Shown here piece after piece: positions 44,331-53,508 of a stretch of 64,000 nucleotides of DNA (position 1 is the first letter of the stretch; each line of letters begins with the position of its first letter). A program made the position numbers and the translations under genes. The notes beneath the pieces were generated by a model. That model was given only the letters and a program-made list of their open reading frames with translations, did not search any database and had not been told where the DNA came from. The stretch spans positions 1 to 64,000 of the forward strand of contig JBMYXI010000006.1 of assembly GCA_049608225.1 (NCBI GenBank), written 5' to 3'. This stretch comes from Parashewanella sp049608225 (GTDB lineage Bacteria; Pseudomonadota; Gammaproteobacteria; Enterobacterales; Shewanellaceae).

Positions 44331-45650
44331 CTAAACGTCAGTTGAAGTCGAGACAATAGGAGTTGAAACAGTAGCTAAAGTCCCTCTTCCAACTCGACTT
44401 GTAACAAATTTAGTTTGCTGCTTGTCGAGCTGCTTCATCACTTTTGATTCACCATTTAATTTCACTAATAAAGAAGCATCATCTTTTAGAGCATGCTCAA
44501 TCAACGGATAGTGAGCGCCCTTTATTAAATAATATAAACAACATAGCGGAATAACATCTGGACTTTTTTTGAGTTCTTTATCTCTGAGCTTACTTCGAAA
44601 AGTTGCTACTTCTTCAACTTTTTCAACCCGTTCAACCAAATCAGAGTTCTTTGAAATTCGCTCATAAGATCTGGGATTATCCAAGTAAAGTTTGAGCGCG
44701 ATGATCCATATTTCCTGTTCGATTGCTGCAACAGTTAAACTTTCATAAGTGTAGCGGGCTGCGGGATCGAGATTTTGGCTATCCATAAGACGACCAACCA
44801 CCTGAAATGGTGTCCATCCTTGAGCGTTTTTTAGCGACATCAAACTATTATCTTTCATCGCAATTAATTCTGCATTCCTCAACTTCCCTACGCACACCGC
44901 AAAGTGAAGAGCGTTATTCCCCTCTCTATTGATTGCTGTTAACTTAGTGTTTTTACTAAGTATAAAGAGTAAGGTAAGGCAAGAAGCAAATTGAGCAACA
45001 TGCATCAACGGCGTATTGCCTGTTTTGCTATCTCGCACCTCTAAGCTAGCGCCTTTTCTGATTAATGCATCCGCCATGTGTTCTCTGTGACTTTTTGCAT
45101 TGACCAATACTCGGATAAGAGGAGTGGCACTCCCCGAACTGTGGTAATTGTCAGGGTGGATACCTTGTTCCAATACAATTTCTAACTGATTGGGTAAGCA
45201 ATGAGCAGCGCACAATTCTAGACACAGCGCTTTTTGTGTCTCTGATACCTTTATGTTATGAGATTTAGCCCATTTGAAAAGTTTTAATATCATGTCTGCC
45301 GAAGCCCCCTCACGGCAAGCTAACGCAATGGGCGCAATAGATTCACGTTGAGTGTTTACTCCCTGCTTTTCAATAATAGATAACGCTGCGTTGACGTTGT
45401 CATTTTTATAAGCCGTTATTAGAGGTTGATTCCCATCTTCAGAAGCTCTTGTTTCCTCTGACGTAGTAAACAATTTTTGGACGGCATTATTATGTTTTAA
45501 TGTGTTATCTCCACCTTTAGATACTCCGTATTCTCCTTTAGCAGCAGCTCGGGGCGGAACAAAGCCTGCCTTATGTTCAAGAACTGTAGTTGATTGGCTG
45601 CCGTAATCTGCTTGAAAAGTAACAGAATGAGCTAACCCTTCCAGAGCCAT
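44331..45650 (-). CDS. Ankyrin-repeat protein
   Basis: 439 residues. The N-terminal 70 residues are low-complexity. About 75-290 holds four to six degenerate ankyrin repeats: 'QPLITAYKNDNVNAALSIIE', 'APIALACREGASADMILKLF', 'TPLIRVLVNAKSHREHMADA', 'LIRKGASLEVRDSKTGNTPL', 'NREGNNALHFAVCVGKLRNA'. The remaining C-terminus (about 290-439) is helical. No signal peptide. Upstream GGGAG at the start. First gene of a two-gene operon with the death-domain-like protein. Ankyrin proteins of host-associated bacteria are often translocated effectors, but the repeats are also common in general; the effector idea is inference from neighbours. Confidence 0.8.
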   Translation of the reverse strand: MALEGLAHSVTFQADYGSQSTTVLEHKAGFVPPRAAAKGEYGVSKGGDNTLKHNNAVQKLFTTSEETRASEDGNQPLITAYKNDNVNAALSIIEKQGVNTQRESIAPIALACREGASADMILKLFKWAKSHNIKVSETQKALCLELCAAHCLPNQLEIVLEQGIHPDNYHSSGSATPLIRVLVNAKSHREHMADALIRKGASLEVRDSKTGNTPLMHVAQFASCLTLLFILSKNTKLTAINREGNNALHFAVCVGKLRNAELIAMKDNSLMSLKNAQGWTPFQVVGRLMDSQNLDPAARYTYESLTVAAIEQEIWIIALKLYLDNPRSYERISKNSDLVERVEKVEEVATFRSKLRDKELKKSPDVIPLCCLYYLIKGAHYPLIEHALKDDASLLVKLNGESKVMKQLDKQQTKFVTSRVGRGTLATVSTPIVSTSTDV

Positions 45651-45763
45651 AAATACGCTCCCGCTTTAAGATTAATATTTTACAGTTAGGCCGAGTATAT
45701 AAGTAATGCTCATTTGAACCATTAACTGAATATTAATTATGCGTGAGTGTTTTTTAACTGATC
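45651..45763 (-). promoter_or_regulatory. Upstream region of the ankyrin operon with an 11-bp TTAAT direct repeat
   Basis: On the minus strand, ATTAATATTCA GTTAATGGTTC (plus coordinates 45715-45736) is a direct repeat of TTAAT with an 11-bp step. This resembles a tandem response-regulator site such as the PmrA box (CTTAAT-N5-CTTAAT) but the match is imperfect and the sequence is AT-rich. Suggestive only. Confidence 0.3.
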
Positions 45764-46264
45764 CTATGGATTTAAGGGCAGTCGTAAAAACTCACGCCCC
45801 TCACATTCGGGGCAGTCGCTTATTAAACACGGAAATTCAATATTAATGTTGTGGCCGCATTTTTCACAAATCATCCGCCCTTGACTGACAATTTCTCCTG
45901 CCTGATAAATACCATCTTGATTTAAGTCTTTCACTAATTCATACCACTCAACTTGGCTTTTATCTGTGATTTCCCCAAGCCAATGCCACAAGGTATTTTC
46001 AATAGAAATTAACGTCGGGCTTATTGATAAATCTTGTGCATTTTGCTGCTGTAAGAAAGCAGAGATATCTCGCTTTAAAAACTCCTCAACCAAATCAAGT
46101 TCTTTTCCATTAGAAATGTTTTTTAAGCGCAAAAATTGCTTACCTTGAGAGACGGACTGATATAAATCCTTAGCAGTTAATGAATGGTCTCGTTGGTATT
46201 CATTCTTCATATGCTCAATAAGCTGGTGATAAAGCGTCAATAATGCATTACTTCTTTCACTCAT
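45764..46264 (-). CDS. Zinc-ribbon protein, YbeL/DUF1451 family
   Basis: 166 residues. C-terminal zinc ribbon 'MICEKCGHNINIEF' ... 'DCPECEGREFLRLP' (two CxxC pairs); the N-terminal 110 residues are helical ('MKNEYQRDHSLTAKDLYQSV'). This family sits next to leuS in many gammaproteobacteria. Function not established. Divergent from leuS; the 141-bp gap holds both promoters. Confidence 0.85.
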   Translation of the reverse strand: MSERSNALLTLYHQLIEHMKNEYQRDHSLTAKDLYQSVSQGKQFLRLKNISNGKELDLVEEFLKRDISAFLQQQNAQDLSISPTLISIENTLWHWLGEITDKSQVEWYELVKDLNQDGIYQAGEIVSQGRMICEKCGHNINIEFPCLISDCPECEGREFLRLPLNP

Positions 46265-46405
46265 CTTTAAGACTCCCTTAAAACAACGGATTTAAGTTCA
46301 ATGCAACCCCGATATAGTTTATCCTATGCCTATTTCGCTGAGTAAACTAAGCGTCAGATCAAAATTTTGAGCCGCATATTTGCAAGCAATAGCTGGAAGA
46401 GATAA

Positions 46406-48985
46406 ATGCAAGAGCAATATAACCATTTAGAGATCGAAGCCAAAGTGCAGCAGCACTGGGCGGAAAACAAAACTTTTGAAGTTACTGAAGATGAAAGCAA
46501 AGAGAAATACTATTGCTTGTCGATGTTCCCTTACCCTTCAGGTCGTTTGCACATGGGCCATGTGCGCAATTACACTATCGGTGATGTCATTTCCCGCTAC
46601 CAACGCTTACAAGGCAAAAACGTATTGCAACCGATTGGATGGGACTCTTTCGGCTTACCCGCCGAAAATGCCGCAATCAACAATAAAACGGCACCAGCCC
46701 CTTGGACTTACGAAAATATCGATTACATGAAGAAACAACTGAAAATGTTGGGTTTTGGGTATGACTGGAATCGTGAGTTTGCCACTTGTACACCTGAATA
46801 TTATCGTTGGGAACAGTGGTTTTTCACTAAGCTTTATGAAAAAGGCTTAGTTTATAAGAAAACCGCTTCGGTTAACTGGTGCCCGAACGACCAAACCGTC
46901 CTTGCCAATGAGCAAGTACAAGATGGCTGTTGCTGGCGCTGTGACACTCCGGTTGAGCAAAAAGACATTCCGCAATGGTTTATCAAGATCACGGCTTATG
47001 CTGAAGAGTTGATCAACGATTTAGACGATCTGCCTGACTGGCCAGATCAAGTAAAAGCCATGCAACGCAATTGGATTGGCCGCAGTGAAGGGCTGGAAAT
47101 CACCTTTAATGTTGCCGACTCTGAGCAGTCATTTGATATTTACACTACCCGTCCAGACACACTAATGGGCGTCACTTATGTTGCCATTGCAGCTGGTCAT
47201 CCATTAGCAGAGCAAGCAGCAAGCAATAACCCTGAGCTCGCCGCATTTATTGAAGAATGCAAAAATAGCTCAACTTCTGAAGCTGACATTGCCACCATCG
47301 ATAAAAAAGGCGTCTTTACCGGTCTCTACGCAACTCACCCTATTTCAGGTAAGCAAGTACCGATTTGGGCGGCAAACTTCGTGTTGATGAACTACGGAAC
47401 TGGCGCAGTGATGTCTGTCCCCGCACACGATCAACGTGATTATGAATTTGCGACCAAGTTTGGTTTAGATATCGAAGCGGTTATCAAACCAGCAGATGCT
47501 GAAGTAGACGTAAGTGAGCAAGCTTATACCGATAAAGGCGTGCTGTTTAACTCTAATGAATTTGATGGACTGGATTTCCAGCAAGCCTTTGATGCTATAG
47601 CCTCTATGCTAGAAGCGGAAAACAAAGGCAGCCGTAAAGTAAATTATCGTTTACGTGATTGGGGCGTGTCGCGCCAACGCTATTGGGGTTCACCAATCCC
47701 GATGGCAACCATGGAAGATGGCACCGTTGTACCAATCCCTGAAGAACAGCTGCCAGTGGTTCTGCCTGAAGATGTGGTCATGGACGGCGTTCAAAGTCCG
47801 ATTAAAGCCGATAAGGATTGGGCTAAAATCCAAATTAACGGTCAAAACGCCACCCGTGAAACTGATACCTTTGATACCTTTATGGAATCAAGCTGGTATT
47901 ACGCCCGTTATTGCAGCCCCCATGCCGACGAAATGTTAGATCCAACAAAAGCCAACTACTGGTTGCCTGTCGATCAATACATTGGTGGTATCGAACACGC
48001 GTGTATGCACCTGTTGTATTTCCGTTTCTTCCATAAATTGCTGCGTGATGCAGGCATGGTTAACTCCAGCGAGCCAGCAAAACAGTTATTGACTCAAGGC
48101 ATGGTATTGGCAGACGCTTACTACTACACCAATAGCAAAGGTGCACGAGTTTGGGTATCGCCAGCTGACGTCGTTGAACTTGAAAAAGACGATAAAGGAC
48201 GTGTGACCAAAGCTATTGATAAAAATGGCAATGAATTGACTTACACTGGCATGAGCAAAATGTCTAAGTCAAAAAACAACGGCATTGACCCTCAAGAAAT
48301 GGTTGAGAAATTTGGTGCCGATACCGTGCGTTTGTTTATTATGTTCGCAGCCCCACCAGAGCTAACACTTGAGTGGCAAGAGTCTGGTGTTGAAGGCGCG
48401 CATCGTTTCTTAAAACGTTTATGGAAGTTAGCTGTCGATCACACCAATGAAGGCAAGGCCGTTGAGCTTGATAAATCAGCGTTAACTGGCGATCAAAAAG
48501 CCTTGCGTCGTGAACTTCATAAAACAATCCAAAAAGTCAGTGATGATATTGGTCGTCGCCAAATGTTCAACACCGCCATTGCTGCAGTAATGGAATTGAT
48601 GAACCATCTACAAAAAGCCAACAAAAACAGTGAACAAGACCGTGCAATTATTGCTGAAGCATTATCTGCCATTGCGCGTTTGCTTTACCCAATCACGCCA
48701 CACATGAGCTTCCAGTTATGGCAAGAGCTTGGCAATGAAGGAATGATTGAAGACAGCCGCTGGCCAGAAGTTGATGAATCAGCTTTAGTTGAAGACAGTA
48801 AACTGATCATTGTTCAAGTTAATGGTAAGTTGCGTGCTAAAATTACCGTTGCAGCTGATGCCAGCAAAGACGAAGTTGAAGCATTAGGCTTAGCGGATGA
48901 CAAAGTGCAAAAGTACACCGACGGCAATACAATTCGTAAAGTGATTTACGTTCCGGGTAAACTTTTAAACATTGTCGCAAATTAA
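46406..48985 (+). CDS. leuS: Leucyl-tRNA synthetase
   Basis: 859 residues, the E. coli length. Class I synthetase: HIGH-type motif 'PYPSGRLHMGHVRN' near residue 40, editing domain about 225-420 ('TTRPDTLMGVTYVAIAAGHP'), KMSKS motif 'GMSKMSKSKNNGID' near 620, and the C-terminal domain at the end ('KLIIVQVNGKLRAKITV'). First gene of leuS-lptE-holA-nadD. Nothing unusual. Confidence 0.98.
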   Translation: MQEQYNHLEIEAKVQQHWAENKTFEVTEDESKEKYYCLSMFPYPSGRLHMGHVRNYTIGDVISRYQRLQGKNVLQPIGWDSFGLPAENAAINNKTAPAPWTYENIDYMKKQLKMLGFGYDWNREFATCTPEYYRWEQWFFTKLYEKGLVYKKTASVNWCPNDQTVLANEQVQDGCCWRCDTPVEQKDIPQWFIKITAYAEELINDLDDLPDWPDQVKAMQRNWIGRSEGLEITFNVADSEQSFDIYTTRPDTLMGVTYVAIAAGHPLAEQAASNNPELAAFIEECKNSSTSEADIATIDKKGVFTGLYATHPISGKQVPIWAANFVLMNYGTGAVMSVPAHDQRDYEFATKFGLDIEAVIKPADAEVDVSEQAYTDKGVLFNSNEFDGLDFQQAFDAIASMLEAENKGSRKVNYRLRDWGVSRQRYWGSPIPMATMEDGTVVPIPEEQLPVVLPEDVVMDGVQSPIKADKDWAKIQINGQNATRETDTFDTFMESSWYYARYCSPHADEMLDPTKANYWLPVDQYIGGIEHACMHLLYFRFFHKLLRDAGMVNSSEPAKQLLTQGMVLADAYYYTNSKGARVWVSPADVVELEKDDKGRVTKAIDKNGNELTYTGMSKMSKSKNNGIDPQEMVEKFGADTVRLFIMFAAPPELTLEWQESGVEGAHRFLKRLWKLAVDHTNEGKAVELDKSALTGDQKALRRELHKTIQKVSDDIGRRQMFNTAIAAVMELMNHLQKANKNSEQDRAIIAEALSAIARLLYPITPHMSFQLWQELGNEGMIEDSRWPEVDESALVEDSKLIIVQVNGKLRAKITVAADASKDEVEALGLADDKVQKYTDGNTIRKVIYVPGKLLNIVAN

Positions 48986-49007
48986 CCCCAAAGGAATGCG
49001 AACACAG

Positions 49008-49499
49008 ATGCTAATAAAACGCATAGGTTTCGCCATGATGGCACTGAGCATTTTGCTCAGTGCTGGATGTGGCTTTAAATTACAGGGAAGTTATTTGATC
49101 CCTAAGGCATTACAAACAGTCAGTGTGAATAGCCCTGATCAATTCAGTGAATTAACTCGATTAGTTCGAGAGAGACTTCGCTTTAGTAACATCAAGATTG
49201 TAAAAAATAACGCTAAGGTGCCACAAATAAACCTGATAAGTGATTCACTTGAACGTTCAGCTTTATCGCTTTATCCAACAGGTAATGTCGCTGAATATGA
49301 ATTAATTTATCATGTAAAGTTCAGCGTAAGCCTGCCAAGCAAAGAAGCCCAGCCTTTTGAAGTCCTCATTCGTCGCGATTACCTTGATGATCCACGCACC
49401 GCATCAGCGAAAAGCCGTGAAATGCAGTTGTTGGTCAAAGAGATGCGTCAACAAGCTGCTGACAAAATTTTACAAAATATTGCTGCGTTAGAAGGGTAA
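49008..49499 (+). CDS. lptE: LPS-assembly lipoprotein LptE
   Basis: 163 residues from the ATG at 49008 (MLIKRIGFAMMALSILLSAG); starts at 48996 and 48972 are in frame but AAAGGA abuts the 48996 ATG too closely and the earliest lies inside leuS. Lipobox 'LSAGC' puts the lipidated Cys at about residue 21. The mature part 'GFKLQGSYLIPKALQTVSVN' is the LptE (RlpB) family core, which plugs LptD in the outer membrane to insert lipopolysaccharide. It follows leuS by 22 bp and precedes holA by 8 bp. Start choice is uncertain by 4 residues. Confidence 0.92.
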   Translation: MLIKRIGFAMMALSILLSAGCGFKLQGSYLIPKALQTVSVNSPDQFSELTRLVRERLRFSNIKIVKNNAKVPQINLISDSLERSALSLYPTGNVAEYELIYHVKFSVSLPSKEAQPFEVLIRRDYLDDPRTASAKSREMQLLVKEMRQQAADKILQNIAALEG

Positions 49500-49507
49500 A
49501 TCCTAAG

Positions 49508-50536
49508 ATGCGAGTTTATCCCGATCAACTTCCTCAACACCTTAGTCCACTTAAACAAGTGTATCTACTCTTTGGTGACGATCCTTGGTTATTGGATAAC
49601 TGCAAGCAACAGATTTTGCACGCAGCGAAGCAGCAACAGTTTGACGAACGCGTGCAACTTCAACAAGATAATCACTTCAGTTGGAATGAGTTAGTTTCTG
49701 AATGGCAAGCCATGAGTTTATTTGCCAGTAAACGTATTATTGAGCTCACTCTGCCTACTGGTAAGCCCGGTGCTGACGGCAGTAAGATCTTCAACCAACT
49801 AATGGCACAACCCAACCCTGATGTCCTGTTTATCATTCAAGGCCCTAAAATTACCGCCGAACAGACCAACAGTAAATGGTTTAAGTCATTAGACAGCCAA
49901 GGAATTTATTTACCTTGCACCACACCTGAAGCAACACAATTTCAACGCTGGTTGGATAATAGAATTCGTTTTTTCAATTTACATTTGCATGCTGACGCAA
50001 GAGCTTTGTTAGTTACCTTATATGAAGGTAATTTACTTGCAGCCGATCAAGCGCTGCAACTTCTGCAATTATTAGCGCCTGACAGAAGCATAAATGCAGA
50101 AGAATTAAGCCACTACTTTGAAGATCAATCCCGTTTTAACGTATTTCAACTTAGTGATGCTTTGTTAAGTAATCGTAAAAGTAAATCTCAACACATGCTC
50201 GCGCAACTGAAAGCTGAAGACACTGCAATGCCGATCATCTTGTGGGCATTATTTAAAGAACTAAATATTTTATTAGTTCTTAAGCTCGCGCAACAACAGA
50301 GGCAAAATTTAGCACCACTTTGGAAGAAGCATCGAATTTGGGATAAACGTAAGCCCTTATATCAAGATGCGTTAAATCGCTTAAGTTTGTCGAATATTGA
50401 ACATATGCAAGCCATGGCTTCACAGATCGAACTCAACTTAAAACAGCAAGGTATTGAAGATTGGACGGCAATAAGTCATTTGTGTTTATTGTTTGATCCT
50501 GTCGCCCATCAGTCGCTTGCTCATATTGAGTTATAA
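49508..50536 (+). CDS. holA: DNA polymerase III subunit delta
   Basis: 342 residues (E. coli HolA is 343). The subunit of the clamp loader that opens the beta sliding clamp. N-terminal 'LKQVYLLFGDDPWLLDNCKQ' corresponds to the conserved P-loop-like region without a functional ATPase site, and the protein is otherwise helical. Lies between lptE and nadD as in E. coli and Shewanella, with an 8-bp gap on one side and 6 bp on the other. Assigned from position, length and N-terminal similarity. Confidence 0.94.
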   Translation: MRVYPDQLPQHLSPLKQVYLLFGDDPWLLDNCKQQILHAAKQQQFDERVQLQQDNHFSWNELVSEWQAMSLFASKRIIELTLPTGKPGADGSKIFNQLMAQPNPDVLFIIQGPKITAEQTNSKWFKSLDSQGIYLPCTTPEATQFQRWLDNRIRFFNLHLHADARALLVTLYEGNLLAADQALQLLQLLAPDRSINAEELSHYFEDQSRFNVFQLSDALLSNRKSKSQHMLAQLKAEDTAMPIILWALFKELNILLVLKLAQQQRQNLAPLWKKHRIWDKRKPLYQDALNRLSLSNIEHMQAMASQIELNLKQQGIEDWTAISHLCLLFDPVAHQSLAHIEL

Positions 50537-50542
50537 CTCTTT

Positions 50543-51163
50543 ATGCGTATTGGAATTTTAGGCGGTACTTTCGATCCCATACATTTTGGTCATATCCGTC
50601 CCGCTCTCGAGGTCAAACAAGCACTAAACTTAGATAAAGTTTGGCTAATGCCAAACCATATTCCACCACATAAACAAGGCATTAGTGCAGTAAAGCATCG
50701 GCTCACGATGGTAAAACAGGTTTGTGACAAATACCATGAGTTTGAACTGTGTGATATTGAAGTCAGTCGTGATACACCTAGCTATTCGGCCAATACGTTA
50801 GACGAACTAACAAAGCGATACCCGACTTATCACTTTGTTTTTATCATGGGCACAGATTCATTATTGTCATTGCCAACTTGGTATCAATACCAGAAACTTT
50901 TTGATCTTTGTGATATCGCTGTTACACGACGACCAGATTATTCAGCCACGACCTGTGACGAACTGCAAACACGTTATGCTCTACCTGAACAATTTTCTCA
51001 CGCTCGCAACGGCAGAATTTTTCACATAAATGTCACACCACAACCTTTTTCATCAACCGAGGTTCGACAAAATATGAGTGAAAGTGTGAGCAAAAACAAC
51101 CTTATTTCATCTGCTTTATTACCAGAGACTGAAGCCTATATTAAACAATTTGAATTGTATTAA
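50543..51163 (+). CDS. nadD: Nicotinate-nucleotide adenylyltransferase NadD
   Basis: 206 residues. It converts nicotinate mononucleotide to deamido-NAD in NAD synthesis. 'ILGGTFDPIHFGHIRPALEV' is the nucleotidyltransferase HxGH-type motif, and 'PQPFSSTEVRQNM' is the C-terminal SxTxxR motif. Last gene of the leuS operon. In Shewanella it is followed directly by rsfS; here about 11.3 kb of other genes separate them. Confidence 0.97.
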   Translation: MRIGILGGTFDPIHFGHIRPALEVKQALNLDKVWLMPNHIPPHKQGISAVKHRLTMVKQVCDKYHEFELCDIEVSRDTPSYSANTLDELTKRYPTYHFVFIMGTDSLLSLPTWYQYQKLFDLCDIAVTRRPDYSATTCDELQTRYALPEQFSHARNGRIFHINVTPQPFSSTEVRQNMSESVSKNNLISSALLPETEAYIKQFELY

Positions 51164-51548
51164 TTTGCTTTGCACTCTTCTCACCTATAGATACTACTAC
51201 TTATTAACCCTGAAATTGGATAAAACACTGCTTTCATAAAAAAATTCAGAATTTGAAATAATCTTTGCGGTATGCCGTTCTATATAAGCAGTGGTTAGAA
51301 TTCAGACACTAGAGTCTAAGTTCTATCGCTATGAATTTGGCCAAATTCAAAATAATCGATCCAAAAAACAATCTATCAGCTTACTAAGTTGTCTCGAGAA
51401 AGCGTGAAATGTTTTTAATACCAAGAAAGCTTGATATCACTACATTATTATAGTTTTTCTTGCGTTGAAATATTGTACAGGCTTGCAGTATTCCGAGATG
51501 AAAAAGGCTGTTTACTAAGAAAGTCTAAGAAAAAGGAATTGCATAGAT
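51164..51548 (+). other. Intergenic region upstream of the cytolysin gene
   Basis: 385 bases, AT-rich, no credible gene. No strong terminator after nadD was seen. Near the cytolysin start, TTGAAA at 51464-51469 could be a -35 element but a good -10 is not evident, and AAAAAGGAATT at 51530-51540 is the ribosome site. This gap marks the left junction of the accessory insertion; no integrase, direct repeats or tRNA are visible. Confidence 0.5.
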
Positions 51549-53459
51549 ATGCACTTTAAGAATTTTGAATTTAAAAGGTCTATTCTCAGCGCTGCACTCT
51601 TTTCATGCTCTGTAGTTGCTACAACATCAGTGATGGCTAGTGAGTCATTTTTTGCCGAGAATTATTTGGAACATCAGATTAATCTAGATAACATTCATTA
51701 TGTGAATACCAAAACAAGTTCAGCGATTGACTTAAGAAATGAAGTCTTCAAGCAATTAGCTCAACAAAAAATCATACTGCTTGATAATACTGGCTCACAA
51801 CATGCTGACGAGATAAACAATAAGTTAGCTACCATTCTAGGTGTATCTGTCGCTGCACCATTGATGCTTATCTATCAGCATGAGAATGAAATGTATACTC
51901 ACGCAATCAATAACTCGGTTGATTTAGAAAGCTCAGACTACCAAAATATTAATTTTGATAGATTGAGAGATAATCTTGCCGCTGCATTAGCTCAGTTACC
52001 GATTAAAAATAGCGTTGAGAGCGTAAACAAGTCACTGCAATCTCCAAGTTTTAGTGGAATTAACGCTTTTGCTTCAGCAAGTTCTACCGCTGCTTATCGT
52101 CCAGGGGTTACCCGTAAAATACGTATCTCAGAAAACCTGAGCTGTCGTCACGCAAAAGAGCTCAATCATTACCCATCAAATCAACTTTCTGGCTCTGCTG
52201 ATGATTGTGCAGCCAATCGTGCTAAAGTCGATCTTACCATGACGTTAAGGTTAGTGAGTTCTCTACCTGGTAGTAATGCGACTGAGGGTAAATTTTTCCG
52301 CGTAACGATAAATGATACTGATGGAACTGGTGCTGGTATTCATTTGAGTAATCAATTACGAGTCAAAACTATCGACTATACCAGCCATGTCTTTAGACGT
52401 TATCGGATGGACCCTATTATTCACTCATTTACACAAGAGGTGAGTCCTGTAACAAACTCTGATGGCGTAATTATTCATCGTAGTTTTCCTCAAAATCCTA
52501 ATCCTATGAACGATTACACCGAAACCAGTGGTTTTACAATTAGTGCAGGGGCTTCTGCAAATGCTCAAGTAGATGGTCAGGGACCAAAAGTAGGCGTCGG
52601 CGCCAATGTTGGCTTTTCTATAAATGAAAGTAGAGCTATTCGATATACCCAGTCTGAATATAGCGTTAGAAATTTCGATAACGGGAAGCTTGCTGGGTTC
52701 AGTTACGAAAGAAGCAGTGATTATTGCAGATATTTAACTGGTGATGGAGGCCCATGTCGAAAAACATCTGGTGCAGCAGATTCAAGTCCGATCCTAAATC
52801 CAGCACTATCTCCAAGAGTAACACCTATCGCTTATTCAAACTTTAAACCTAAGTTCGATTTTGTCTTCAAAGCACCGAGAAATAAAACGGGAACAACTCA
52901 GTTTAGTATCATAACTAACCTTAGAACGGCATCATTATTTGCAACCAGAACCTTGAATGTTCCAATTTTTTTCTTTGCGTATAACTCACTAAAAAGCGAT
53001 GTTAGAACAAAGCGTTGGTCAAATCAGTTTGTAGTTGATTGGGGTCACCCTGCGTTTTCTGTTGAACCTAATGTTTACATAAAAGCAGAAGGTGCTGACA
53101 ATCAATGTATCGATGAAGCCAATGGTCGTGCTATTAGTTGGACTTGTCATAAAGGCATCAACCAAACTTGGGGACTGGATGGTAATATGCGATATCGCTC
53201 CAGAGTTAACCCTAATCAGTGTTTGACCGTTCGCTCAGATAACCGCATTGCAATTCAACAATGTGGTAATAGTAACAGTCAACGCTGGCGTTGGAATGAA
53301 GCAAAACTAGAAACACTAGCTAATGGTAAAGAAGGTTATGTTCTACAGCTGAATAACAATAATTCAGCCTTAACTGTTGCTCCTAAATTACCAGACTCTG
53401 CGAGTGCTGCAGAAAGAAGAAAACAGGAATGGTCCCCATTCTTTAATAACTTAAGGTAA
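51549..53459 (+). CDS. Vibrio cholerae cytolysin-like pore-forming toxin
   Basis: 636 residues, secreted. Signal peptide 1-30 (cleavage after VMA). Residues 31-185: pro-domain resembling that of V. cholerae cytolysin ('QQKIILLDNTGS' matching its 'QQKRVLVDFSQ'). About 195-500: leukocidin/haemolysin beta-barrel domain with 'NDTDGTGAGIHLSNQL' and 'FVVDWGHPAF' closely matching blocks in that toxin; 324-375 (Ser/Thr/Gly-rich, alternating) is the likely pore stem. About 508-636: one ricin-type beta-trefoil ('NQCIDEANGRAISWTC', 'NQTWGL', 'SQRWRW'). The third, beta-prism lectin domain of the cholera toxin is absent. It ends in a strong hairpin and is followed by a multi-lectin gene. Family call is strong; target cells unknown. 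Confidence 0.88.
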   Translation: MHFKNFEFKRSILSAALFSCSVVATTSVMASESFFAENYLEHQINLDNIHYVNTKTSSAIDLRNEVFKQLAQQKIILLDNTGSQHADEINNKLATILGVSVAAPLMLIYQHENEMYTHAINNSVDLESSDYQNINFDRLRDNLAAALAQLPIKNSVESVNKSLQSPSFSGINAFASASSTAAYRPGVTRKIRISENLSCRHAKELNHYPSNQLSGSADDCAANRAKVDLTMTLRLVSSLPGSNATEGKFFRVTINDTDGTGAGIHLSNQLRVKTIDYTSHVFRRYRMDPIIHSFTQEVSPVTNSDGVIIHRSFPQNPNPMNDYTETSGFTISAGASANAQVDGQGPKVGVGANVGFSINESRAIRYTQSEYSVRNFDNGKLAGFSYERSSDYCRYLTGDGGPCRKTSGAADSSPILNPALSPRVTPIAYSNFKPKFDFVFKAPRNKTGTTQFSIITNLRTASLFATRTLNVPIFFFAYNSLKSDVRTKRWSNQFVVDWGHPAFSVEPNVYIKAEGADNQCIDEANGRAISWTCHKGINQTWGLDGNMRYRSRVNPNQCLTVRSDNRIAIQQCGNSNSQRWRWNEAKLETLANGKEGYVLQLNNNNSALTVAPKLPDSASAAERRKQEWSPFFNNLR

Positions 53460-53480
53460 TGCCGCACTTAATGTGATTTA

Positions 53481-53508
53481 AAGGCAGCCCAGTGCGTTGG
53501 GCTGCCTT
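53481..53508 (+). terminator. Hairpin after the cytolysin gene
   Basis: AAGGCAGCCCA (53481-53491) and TGGGCTGCCTT (53498-53508) form a perfect 11-bp stem with a 6-nt loop, 22 bp past the stop. No long T-run follows on the plus strand. Confidence 0.8.
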
